A stretch of 6,846 nt of DNA. It comes from Ignavibacteria bacterium. Lineage in GTDB: Bacteria > Bacteroidota > Ignavibacteria > UBA10030 > SZUA-254. The position numbers and the translations under genes were made by a program. The notes under the pieces were generated by a model. That model had not been told where the DNA came from, searched no databases, and saw nothing but the letters and a program-made list of their open reading frames with translations. The stretch is taken from contig VBOC01000024.1 in assembly GCA_005877655.1 (NCBI GenBank), positions 9,021-15,866 on the forward strand. Reading direction: 5' to 3'. Shown here piece after piece: positions 1 to 6,312 of this stretch. The first letter of the stretch is position 1. The number at the start of each line of letters is the position of its first letter.

Positions 1-1756
1 TCTTGCGAAGCTGGGGATAGAAGTGCTTCACGAACTCGTTCAATCCGCGCACGCCCATGTCCGGCACATGGATGTATCCGACCTTCCCGCCCGTGGCGGA
101 ATCGACCTTTTGAATGTTCCGCTCGACCCAATTGTAGTAATAGAGTCCAGCCTCGTCGCCGGTGGGAATCACGACCACCTCGCGGCTCCCCTCCTCGCGG
201 GGCTGGGCATTCAGCTTCAATCTCACCTGACGGTCGGCCGTGTTGACGAGCGCTTCATAGATGTTTGTCATGGCATTGGTCGGTTTCCCGTCGACCGCGA
301 TGATGTAATCTCCCTCTGCGGCATTCACGCCGAGCTCGGTCAAAGGACTCCGGACGGATTTTTCCCAGCTTTGTCCTTTGAGAATCTTCCTGATGCGGTA
401 ATAGTTCGACTGCTGATCCCGCTCGAGCCGGGCGCCGAGCAATCCGGTCTGATACCTCTTCACCTTCGGCATGTCTCCGCCGCCGACGTAGGTGTGCCCG
501 ATGCTCAGCTCCGAGATCATTTCGCCGATCACATATGTGAGATCCGCACGGTGATTCACGAAGGCCACCAGAGGTTCGTATTTCTTGCGGTTCGCCTCCC
601 AGTCCACGCCGTGCATATTCGGCGCGTAGAAGAATTCCCGCATCTGCCGCCAGCTTTCGTTGTAGATCTGAGCCCATTCCTGATGCTTGTCGACCTTTAC
701 CTCCATCCCGGTCAGGTCGAGCTTGTCTTTCAGGTCGACCTTCGCCTTCGGCACGTCGAGGATATAATACGACTTGTCCTTGCCGATGAGGATTTTCTTC
801 TGGTCGAAGGAGATCTCATATCCGTCGATCTCCCCGAGATTCGTCTCTTTGAGCTCCCCGAAGTCGTACATGAACAACTGCGGCTTCTCGTCCTTTGTAC
901 CCTGGCGGATATAGTACAGGCTGTTGCCCACCGAGACCAGGTCCCGGTAGCTTGAAGGCGTAACCGGAAGTCCCGCGATGCGGGACTTCAGACCGTCGAC
1001 ATCCACCTTCACGACGACCGGCGGCTCCTTCTTTTCGCCTTCCTTCTTCTCGCCCTCCTTTTTGTCCTTTGAGTCTTCCTGTTTCGGCTTCTCATTTATG
1101 GTCACTTCGTCGCTCTTCGGTTTGAAAGGAGAGTCGGCCGACCTCGTCAGAGTCAGAAGATAGATCCGGTCGAGATCAAAATACGACTGGTCGAACTCGG
1201 TCTGGCTGAAGGAGGGATTGAAGTCGCGGCTCGACACAAAGAAAAGATATTTTCCGTCGCGGCTGAAAATAGGCCGGGAAGAGTTATACCATCCGTCGGT
1301 CGCTTCGACGGTCCGGCCGCTCTCAAGGGAATAGAGATAGATCTTGTTCATCACTTCGACTTCGGGCTTTGCGTAGGCAATCCACTTACTGTCCGGGGAC
1401 CAGCTGTAGTCGGTAAATTCGAATGCCTGCGCCTCCGCGACTTCTTTGATTGCCTTTGAGTCGATGTCGACAAACCGCAGCCGCTGCTTCCTGTCCGCCC
1501 AGAGAATCTTCCTGCTGTCGGGCGACCAGTAGATCTGGTACTTGTAGGTGTCCTTGCCGTCGGTGAGCCTCACCGGAGGCTTGCTCCCGTCCTGCGCCTG
1601 GATGCAGATCTGGTCCTCACCCGTTGCATCGGAAATGTAACCGATCCATCTTCCGTCCGGCGACCACGTGGAGTTACGCTCGTGCACTCCGGGCGTGCCC
1701 GTGAGGTTTCGCGTCGCGCCATACTTCGCCGGCACCGTAAAGACATCGCCGCGGGC
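1..1756 (-). pseudogene. Tricorn-like S41 protease, remainder in the shifted frame (second propeller, C1, PDZ, start of C2)
   Basis: Reading the minus strand from 1756 to the left edge gives about 585 codons with no stop. It begins ARGDVFTVPAKYGATRNL, typical of the second propeller of tricorn homologues. In order it shows propeller blades (WSPDGRWIGY, WSPDSRKILW, WSPDSKWIAY), a Lys/Glu-rich loop encoded near 1020-1090 (KKEGEKKEGEKKEPP), and the C1 protease subdomain with QMREFFYAPNMHGVDW. The likely catalytic His of GHTYVGGGD is encoded at 494-496. A PDZ domain follows (about 205-456, with AEGDYIIAVDGKP), then the start of C2 (GYIHVPDMG). In Thermoplasma tricorn a Ser precedes the active-site His; here it is Gly. 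The nucleophile Ser and the last roughly 190 residues of a usual 1050-1100-residue protein lie off the window. There is no start codon or ribosome site at 1756, so this half is only the continuation of the gene starting at 2676. Confidence 0.85.
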
Positions 1757-2676
1757 TGGAGGTCGTCCTCGATACTGATCGGAACTTTCTCGGCTTTCTC
1801 CGACTGAAGGTCGAGGCGATAAATGAAGCCGCCGTTCTCGAAGACGATCGACTGATCGCCCAGCGACGGGAACTTGATGTCGAATTCCGTGAACGAGGTG
1901 AGCTGCTTTACTCCCTTCGTTGTGAGGTCGTAGATATAAAGGTTCATCCGCTTCACAGAATCCCGGTCGGAGAGGAAGTAGATCTTGTTCCCGCTCCACA
2001 TCGGGATGATATCGCCCGCGGGGTTGTTCGTAATATTTTCCGTCTTCTTCGTCGCGAAATCATAAATCCAGACGTCGTCGGTCATTCCGCCGCGGTACCG
2101 CTTCCAGGTGCGGAACTCGCGAAAGATTCTGTTATAGACAAGCCGGCTGTCGTCGGAAGAATACGAACAAAACCCCCCGCGCGGCAGGGGGAGCTGTTCG
2201 GGCAGATCGCCCGAGAGTGACACGAGGTAGAGTTGTCCCTTGAAATCATTGAACTCGCGCATGCGGGACCGGAAGATGATGTGGTTGTTGTCGTGCTTCC
2301 ATCCCATCACGATGTTGTTCGGACCCATCCGGTCGGAAACGTCATCCCGGCCGAGCGTGGCGGTGTACGTCAAGCGCTTTGGAACTCCCCCCTCTGAGGG
2401 CATTACGTAGACTTCTGTGTTGCCGTCGTACTGGCCGGTGAAGGCGATCCATTTGCCATCGGGAGAGAAACGCGGAAACATCTCGATCCCCTCGGAGTTC
2501 GTGAGCTTCCGGGCGACGCCGCCGGTCGAAGCGACGGTATAAAGGTCACCGGCATAGGTAAAGACAATCCTGTTGTCGTGAATCGCGGGAAAGCGGAGAA
2601 GTCTGGCTTCCTGCTGAGCGGAAAGATTTCTGAACGAAAGGAGGGCCAGGAGAGAGAGGATCGTATATTGACGCAT
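1570..2676 (-). CDS. Tricorn-like S41 protease, N-terminal fragment ended by a frameshift
   Basis: This is the first part of an exported tricorn-like peptidase, a family that degrades peptides and folds as two beta-propellers followed by a PDZ-containing S41 protease core. Residues 1-20 form a Sec signal peptide (hydrophobic LSLLALLSF, likely cleavage after LSA), so the product would act outside the cytoplasm. Residues 21 to about 303 form the first propeller, with TolB/WD40-like blades such as FPRFSPDGKWIAFTG (residues 68-81) and LTNSEG or LTSFTEF elements. The ATG at 2676 is supported by GGAG seven bases upstream and by the signal peptide. Family-like sequence stops at about Q307. Residues 308-368 are basic, low-quality sequence read out of frame, and the proper reading continues in the -1 frame (see the entry for 1-1756). 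The fragment alone lacks all protease domains. I am sure of the family; whether the break is real or a sequence error is open. Confidence 0.88.
   Translation of the reverse strand: MRQYTILSLLALLSFRNLSAQQEARLLRFPAIHDNRIVFTYAGDLYTVASTGGVARKLTNSEGIEMFPRFSPDGKWIAFTGQYDGNTEVYVMPSEGGVPKRLTYTATLGRDDVSDRMGPNNIVMGWKHDNNHIIFRSRMREFNDFKGQLYLVSLSGDLPEQLPLPRGGFCSYSSDDSRLVYNRIFREFRTWKRYRGGMTDDVWIYDFATKKTENITNNPAGDIIPMWSGNKIYFLSDRDSVKRMNLYIYDLTTKGVKQLTSFTEFDIKFPSLGDQSIVFENGGFIYRLDLQSEKAEKVPISIEDDLQPAAMSLRCRRSMARRETSRARPECTSVTPRGRRTEDGSVTFPMQRVRTRSASRRRTGASLR
1755..1760 (-). other. Frameshift and probable internal-deletion junction in the tricorn-like gene
   Basis: In the upstream frame the protein reads VPISIEDDLQ. 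In the -1 frame it resumes directly as ARGDVFTVPA, starting at 1756. Family members, as I remember them, carry about 25-35 residues between the DD and ARGD motifs, including an ISPDGKRALF-type strand. None of that is present here. The lesion therefore looks like a deletion whose length is not a multiple of three, rather than a one-base slip. No slippery heptamer or long homopolymer is present at the site. Confidence 0.7.
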
Positions 2677-2683
2677 TGAATTA

Positions 2684-2687
2684 CTCC
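2684..2687 (-). promoter_or_regulatory. Ribosome binding site of the tricorn-like gene
   Basis: On the minus strand GGAG stands seven bases before the ATG at 2676. This supports that start, which also gives a clean signal peptide. Confidence 0.6.
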
Positions 2688-2823
2688 GGTATAGTGATTG
2701 AAAGGGCGAGCGCCTGGGATGTGAGGAAACGAATATCTATTGTACGACGCATCTCCCTCAATGTTGGGGTGTTCGGCGCTCTCAGGCTGGCTGTTGCCTG
2801 GACTACGATAGAGGGGCGACAGT

Positions 2824-2847
2824 GCCGGATCGTTGGCCGGATCGTTG
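2824..2847. repeat. Perfect 12-bp tandem duplication
   Basis: GCCGGATCGTTG occurs twice head to tail (2824-2835 and 2836-2847) with no mismatch, in the intergenic region about 57 bases upstream of the grpE -35 box. It could be a slippage duplication or a pair of regulator half-sites; the sequence alone does not decide. Confidence 0.75.
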
Positions 2848-2903
2848 GATGGAGAAGGTAACGTTTCTGCCGGCATTTTCCAAAGGCTGGAAGTCACTGA
2901 CGG

Positions 2904-2932
2904 TTGACAAAGTGGCTGAAAATTCATATCAT
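2904..2932 (+). promoter_or_regulatory. Sigma70-like promoter for the grpE-dnaJ gene string
   Basis: A perfect -35 hexamer TTGACA (2904-2909), a 17-base spacer and TATCAT (2927-2932, five of six matches to TATAAT) face grpE. Transcription would start near 2939, leaving a leader of only about 21 bases before the ATG. It does not match the Bacteroidota consensus spacing (TTTG with TAnnTTTG) well. A heat-shock sigma factor promoter is not obvious. Confidence 0.6.
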
Positions 2933-2960
2933 TTGAGGAGTTTTTGAGAATTAATCCTTC

Positions 2961-3611
2961 ATGGCTGACGAGAAACCAGAAAAAGAAGACGCCCCCCAGG
3001 CCGGTCAACGCCCGATGCAGCTTCCCGAGCTGACCGAGGTTGACATGCTCAGCACGAAAATCGCGGAGCTTGAGAACAACCTCGCCCAGTTCAAGGATCA
3101 ATTGCTGCGCAAAGCGGCTGAGTTCGAGAATTACAAGAAAAGGGTGGAGAATGACTTCGCCTCGATCGTGAAGTTTTCGAATGAAGATTTGATACTAAAA
3201 CTGCTTCCCGTTCTGGACGATTTCGAACGTTCGCTCAAAGCGGCAGGCGGCCCGGAGCCCGGCGCGGGAGCGCGGGCATCAGGGGCGGCTGCGATCGAGC
3301 CGGCGCAGGAAAGCTCCTTCCGCCGGGGGGTTGAACTTATTTATACTAAATTCCGGAAAATCCTCGAGACCCAGGGAGTCCGCCCGATGGATGTTGTGGG
3401 TAAACCATTCGATCCGCACATGCATGACGCACTGCTGCAGGTTCCAAGGACCGATGTTCCCCCCCACACCGTCGTTGAGGAAGTGGACAAGGGATACCTG
3501 CTGAACGACAAGGTCCTCCGGCACGCCAAGGTTATCGTGTCGGCGGACTCGACCGAGGGACATCCGCCTGCGGCGCACGGCGGGAAACCCGAGGGGGGCG
3601 GCACGAAGTAG
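2961..3611 (+). CDS. grpE: GrpE, nucleotide exchange factor of DnaK
   Basis: GrpE is a cytoplasmic homodimer that releases ADP from the Hsp70 chaperone DnaK and so resets its substrate cycle. The 216 residues show an acidic, flexible N-terminus (1-25), a long coiled helix (about 27-95, with [16 protein letters not shown]) and the beta-wing head that contacts DnaK (about 118-195). The head carries the family signature from [16 protein letters not shown] to [21 protein letters not shown]. Residues 95-118 form an unusual Ala/Gly/Pro-rich insert between helix and head, and the C-terminal 20 residues are Gly/Pro-rich. The start is fixed by an in-frame TAA at 2952, nine bases upstream. The only strong purine stretch, GAGGAG (2935-2940), is 20 bases away and sits at the predicted transcription start, so initiation may not depend on it. 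dnaJ follows after two bases, the usual partner. HrcA is not next door. Confidence 0.97.
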   Translation: MADEKPEKEDAPQAGQRPMQLPELTEVDMLSTKIAELENNLAQFKDQLLRKAAEFENYKKRVENDFASIVKFSNEDLILKLLPVLDDFERSLKAAGGPEPGAGARASGAAAIEPAQESSFRRGVELIYTKFRKILETQGVRPMDVVGKPFDPHMHDALLQVPRTDVPPHTVVEEVDKGYLLNDKVLRHAKVIVSADSTEGHPPAAHGGKPEGGGTK

Positions 3612-3613
3612 CG

Positions 3614-4792
3614 ATGGTAAAACGCGACTACTATGAGATCCTGGGCGTGTCGCGGACCGCAAACCCAGACGAGATCAAGAAGGCGTACCGAAAAGCCGCG
3701 ATGAAATACCATCCCGACCGAAATCCCAACAACAAAGAGGCCGAGGAAAAATTCAAGGAGGCGGCGGAAGCGTACGAGGTGCTTGGCGATCAGACGAAGC
3801 GGCAGAGGTACGATCAGTACGGTCATGAAGGGCTTCGTGCCGGCACCGATTTTCGGGGTTTCTCAAATGTCAACGACATCTTCTCGAGCTTCAACGACAT
3901 TTTCGGCTCCTCGTTCGGGGGCAGCATCTTCGAAGACGTGTTCACCGGCGGCGGGCGGAGCCGCACACGGGGGAAGCCGCAGACGGGGGCGCCGGGCTCC
4001 GATCTGAAGATCCGGCTCCGGTTGACGCTCGAGGAAATCGCTACAGGTGTCGAGAAGAAACTCAGGGTCAAGCGGTGGAAGACGTGCGAGACGTGCGGCG
4101 GAAGCGGCGCGAAGCCGGGTTCGTCGAAGGTGACGTGCAAGGTCTGTAACGGCACCGGCGAAGTCAGGCACGTCTCAAAATCCGTCTTCGGCCAGTTTGT
4201 CAACGTGTCCACGTGCCCGAATTGCAACGGCGAGGGACGGGTCGTCAAGGAGCCGTGCGAAACCTGCGGAGGCGACGGGCGGGTGCAAGGCGAGACGACG
4301 ATTAAGGTGAACGTTCCGGCGGGAGTGGCGGAAGGAAATTACATCCCGCTCAGAGGTCAGGGGAACGCCGGATTGCGCGGAGGGCCCCCGGGCGACCTTC
4401 TAGTCATCATCGAGGAGGAGCCCCATCCCCTTTTCACGCGAAACGGACAGGATATCCTTCTGGATCTGTTGATCAGTTTCCCCGAGGCGGGGCTGGGAAC
4501 CGAGATTGAAATCCCCACGCTCACCGGGCGCGCGCGCCTGAAAATAGACGCCGGAACACAATCGGGGAAAATCCTTCGCATGAGAGACCGGGGGATTCCT
4601 GAACTCAGCGGCGGCCGCCGCGGAGACCAGCTTGTTCGGGTCAATGTCTGGGTCCCCACCCGTTTGTCGGCGCGGGACAAGGAGCTGTTGAAGGAGCTCG
4701 AGAAGAGCGAGAACATCAAACCGAAGGAGGGCGACCGCTCGGCGAATTCGGATAGAAGCTTTTTCGAAAAAATGAAGAATATGTTTATGTAG
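3614..4792 (+). CDS. dnaJ: DnaJ, Hsp40 co-chaperone
   Basis: DnaJ delivers unfolded proteins to DnaK and stimulates its ATPase in the cytoplasm. All parts of a type I DnaJ are present in 392 residues, a normal length. They are a J domain (4-70) with the essential HPD at 33-35, a Gly/Phe-rich region (about 77-120, with [14 protein letters not shown]), and a zinc-binding domain with four intact CxxCxGxG motifs at 158, 175, 201 and 215. Two C-terminal substrate-binding domains (about 130-350, interrupted by the zinc region) and a short tail ending [10 protein letters not shown] complete it. The ATG lies two bases after the grpE stop, and no close strong ribosome site is seen (GAGGGG is 17 bases away), so translation is probably coupled to grpE. 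No residue looks missing, and the gene should be functional. Confidence 0.98.
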   Translation: MVKRDYYEILGVSRTANPDEIKKAYRKAAMKYHPDRNPNNKEAEEKFKEAAEAYEVLGDQTKRQRYDQYGHEGLRAGTDFRGFSNVNDIFSSFNDIFGSSFGGSIFEDVFTGGGRSRTRGKPQTGAPGSDLKIRLRLTLEEIATGVEKKLRVKRWKTCETCGGSGAKPGSSKVTCKVCNGTGEVRHVSKSVFGQFVNVSTCPNCNGEGRVVKEPCETCGGDGRVQGETTIKVNVPAGVAEGNYIPLRGQGNAGLRGGPPGDLLVIIEEEPHPLFTRNGQDILLDLLISFPEAGLGTEIEIPTLTGRARLKIDAGTQSGKILRMRDRGIPELSGGRRGDQLVRVNVWVPTRLSARDKELLKELEKSENIKPKEGDRSANSDRSFFEKMKNMFM

Positions 4793-4822
4793 CAAGGACG
4801 CCGGGGCCCGCGGCGCACTCTT

Positions 4823-4830
4823 GGGGGAGG
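4823..4830 (+). promoter_or_regulatory. Ribosome binding site that sets the GTG start of the ComEA-type gene
   Basis: GGGGGAGG ends four bases before the GTG at 4835 and is the strongest Shine-Dalgarno match on the plus strand of the window. It supports independent initiation after dnaJ. The short spacing leaves the TTG codons at 4841 and 4844 as alternative starts, which would shorten the protein by only two or three residues. Confidence 0.55.
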
Positions 4831-4834
4831 ATCC

Positions 4835-5443
4835 GTGCGCTTGTTGAACGACTTTAATAAGGCCCTGGGGTTTACGCCTCAGGAGAGCCGAGTTGTTTTG
4901 TTCCTTGTGGTGACATTTCTCGCCGGCATCGGGATCAGGATCGTTAAGCCGGCGGGCATAGGAGAATCCAAATTTGATTACGCCGCATCAGACTCTGAAT
5001 TTGAAGCCCGCTCTCAACTCCTGGCCGCGATGGACACCGCCGGCGCAGAAAGTCCCGCCCCGCGGGATTCCGCTCGGCGGGACGGGGGTCCCGCTCTGCG
5101 GGTTCTCAGTCCTGGGCAGCTCGATCCCGCTCTCCGGGGTCTCAGTCCGGGGGAGCTCAATCCTTCTCTCCGGGGTCTCGCTCCGGGGGAGCTCGACAGT
5201 TCGAGAGGCGGGCGCCACCTCAGTTCGGCAAAACGCCTATCACTCCGAAGCATCAATATCAACACCGCGTCCAGAGAAGAATTGACCCGCCTGCCCGGAA
5301 TCGGTAATGCGATGGCCGAACGGATTATGACCTACCGCGAGGAGAACGGATCGTTTTCCAGCATCGAGGAGCTGATCAACGTGAAAGGGATCGGCAGGAA
5401 GAAGCTCGATCTGATCAAACCATACTGTACGCTGGGCCGCTGA
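4835..5443 (+). CDS. Membrane-anchored ComEA-type helix-hairpin-helix DNA-binding protein
   Basis: ComEA-type proteins bind incoming double-stranded DNA outside the inner membrane during natural transformation. The 202 residues show a short N-terminal tail (1-18), one transmembrane segment (about 18-37, [20 protein letters not shown]), and a linker of about 100 residues. A C-terminal tandem helix-hairpin-helix domain follows (about 140-200) with [17 protein letters not shown] and [19 protein letters not shown], the hallmark of the family. The linker holds three 12-residue repeats of the form [12 protein letters not shown] (88-123) and is built on palindromic GC-rich DNA. The gene starts with GTG 42 bases after dnaJ, with a strong ribosome site, and its stop overlaps the next start by one base. 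The domain call is firm. A role in DNA uptake is inferred, because a periplasmic or cell-surface repair function would look similar, and no other competence gene (comEC, comF) is in view. Confidence 0.88.
   Translation: MRLLNDFNKALGFTPQESRVVLFLVVTFLAGIGIRIVKPAGIGESKFDYAASDSEFEARSQLLAAMDTAGAESPAPRDSARRDGGPALRVLSPGQLDPALRGLSPGELNPSLRGLAPGELDSSRGGRHLSSAKRLSLRSININTASREELTRLPGIGNAMAERIMTYREENGSFSSIEELINVKGIGRKKLDLIKPYCTLGR
5052..5102. repeat. Nested GC-rich palindromes inside the ComEA-type linker
   Basis: Several inverted repeats overlap here. TCCCGC-CCC-GCGGGA spans 5053-5067, GCGGGAC-GGGG-GTCCCGC spans 5077-5094, and CCCGC-TCT-GCGGG spans 5090-5102. GTCCCGCC (5052-5059) also pairs with GGCGGGAC (5076-5083). 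All arms are variants of one TCCCGC unit, which suggests copies of a small palindromic (REP-like) element lying within an open frame. The encoded residues (about [16 protein letters not shown]) look like linker sequence. Confidence 0.7.
5096..5203 (+). repeat. Three in-frame 36-bp tandem repeats coding for 12-residue units
   Basis: Copies at 5096-5131, 5132-5167 and 5168-5203 encode [24 protein letters not shown] and [12 protein letters not shown]. By direct comparison copy 1 matches copy 2 at 29 of 36 bases, and copy 2 matches copy 3 at 29 of 36. The preceding 36 bases (5060-5095) match copy 1 at 21 of 36, including its last seven bases, and may be a degenerate fourth copy. The unit keeps the frame and forms part of the extracytoplasmic linker. 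Confidence 0.85.
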
Positions 5444-6312
5444 TGTTCGGGACATTCGTCGCAGGCGTCAGCTTCGCGGATGAAACCGCTCACCTTGCCG
5501 TTCTTCAGGTGAAAAAAAGATTCGTCAGGCTCCGCCATCTCGGGGAGTACAAGAAGGCCAAGCCCGACGATCTCTGGTTTCTCGACGGCCTGCTCCTTCC
5601 GGAAGGACGGGTTGTCCGGAAGGTCTCCAGGGCCGCCGTCGCAATCGACCAACGCGCGGCGTTCGTGCACTCTTTTCCCTCCGACAGCTCGCTCAATACC
5701 GCCGACGAACAGGACCAGATCTCCTGGGAGTTGTCGAATTTCATACCAGATTTTAAGCCCGACGACTACACGCGCGAGAAACTTCTCCTTCAGACCCGCG
5801 CGCACCGGCAGGTATCTGAATTGCTGGTGGTTGCGTACAAGAGGTCCATGGTCGACAGCGCGAGGGCAGCTCTATTGAAAAAGAAAATCGATCTCGCGGC
5901 CGTGGTCCTGAATAATTTCGGAGCCCAATACGCCCTGCTCCAGAACAGTCCGGAGATTAAATCGAAAATGGTCGCCCTGATTCACGTCGGGCTGAACCGG
6001 ATCGATGTCGCCGTCCTCAATCGCGGCCGCCTCATGGCCTATCGCTGCGCCCCGGTCTCCTCGGAGGAGGAAATCCTGGAGAACATCCAGGCCCTCGTCA
6101 AGCCCTTCCCGGTGTCCGATCTTTTTTTTCACGGGGCCCCGGTGACCGGTTCGCTCGTGGAGAGGGTGAGGCGCCAGGTTCCGTGGAAGGTTTCGACGGT
6201 GAACCCCTTCAAGAATCTGAAGGTGGCGTCCTCCGTCAAGGATTTTCAGTCCTTTGCGGGGAAGGAACACCGATTCGCCGCCGCCATCGGAAGCGCGCTT
6301 CGCGACCGATGA
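5443..6312 (+). CDS. Divergent PilM-like actin-fold protein
   Basis: I read this 289-residue protein as a distant relative of PilM, the cytoplasmic actin-like protein of type IV pilus assembly that binds the N-terminal tail of PilN. PilM-like blocks appear in order: a degenerate N-terminal phosphate strand (FVAGVSFADETAHLAVLQ, 5-22); QDQISWELSNFIPDFKPDDY (90-109), matching the WE...IPF region; SELLVVAYKRSMVDSARAAL (125-144); a second phosphate region (ALIHVGLNRIDVAVLNRGRL, 178-197); LFFHGAPVTGSLVERVRRQV (227-246) in place of the usual SGGGA..PGL strand; and NPFKNLKV (254-261) followed by AAAIGSALRD at the end. It is shorter than typical PilM (about 350). The conserved Asp of both phosphate loops is absent, so ATP binding is doubtful. 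There is no signal peptide or membrane segment. The ATG overlaps the upstream TGA and no good ribosome site is seen, so translation is probably coupled. No pilN, pilO or pilQ follows. Confidence 0.6.
   Translation: MFGTFVAGVSFADETAHLAVLQVKKRFVRLRHLGEYKKAKPDDLWFLDGLLLPEGRVVRKVSRAAVAIDQRAAFVHSFPSDSSLNTADEQDQISWELSNFIPDFKPDDYTREKLLLQTRAHRQVSELLVVAYKRSMVDSARAALLKKKIDLAAVVLNNFGAQYALLQNSPEIKSKMVALIHVGLNRIDVAVLNRGRLMAYRCAPVSSEEEILENIQALVKPFPVSDLFFHGAPVTGSLVERVRRQVPWKVSTVNPFKNLKVASSVKDFQSFAGKEHRFAAAIGSALRDR

Larger units (their letters stand above)
2677..2960. other. Divergent intergenic region between the tricorn-like gene and grpE
   Basis: These 284 bases separate two outward-facing genes. They hold a right-facing sigma70-like promoter (2904-2932), a 12-bp tandem duplication (2824-2847) and an 8-bp palindrome TGCCGGCA (2868-2875). 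For the left-facing gene the best -10 candidate is TACAAT (2739-2744, minus strand), but the hexamer 17 bases upstream (CCAACA) is a poor -35, so I do not call it. No CIRCE operator (TTAGCACTC-N9-GAGTGCTAA) is visible. A small open frame at 2676-2861 exists but shows no coding character. Confidence 0.6.

Noticed and set aside
23..955. Long plus-strand open frame opposite the protease
   Set aside because: It is the antisense shadow of the second-propeller, C1 and PDZ region of the tricorn-like gene, which has clear family motifs on the minus strand.
978..1163. Small Ser/Phe-rich plus-strand open frame
   Set aside because: It is the mirror of the Lys/Glu-rich loop codons of the protease on the other strand.
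1755..1765. Programmed -1 ribosomal frameshifting joining the two tricorn halves
   Set aside because: The site (GACCTCCAGCC on the minus strand) has no X-XXY-YYZ slippery heptamer, and the family residues missing at the joint fit a deletion better.
2676..2861. Small plus-strand open frame of 61 codons in the divergent region
   Set aside because: It has no ribosome site and no recognisable protein features, starts inside the start region of the opposite gene and runs through the tandem duplication.
4799..4815. CGCCG-N7-CGGCG stem between dnaJ and the ComEA-type gene as a possible terminator
   Set aside because: The stem has only five pairs and no T-run follows; a ribosome site comes eight bases later. 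It may be an mRNA structure, but it is not an intrinsic terminator.
5014..5265. Repetitive minus-strand open frames rich in Arg and Pro across the 36-bp repeats
   Set aside because: A GC-rich repeat whose unit is a multiple of three and lacks stops stays open in several frames; only the plus frame joins a membrane segment to a helix-hairpin-helix domain.
6131..6151. GGGGCCCC palindrome and nearby CCGGT sequence next to the T-run as a terminator
   Set aside because: On the plus strand the T-run precedes the palindrome, the wrong order; on the minus strand the run would be A. It lies inside a conserved coding block.
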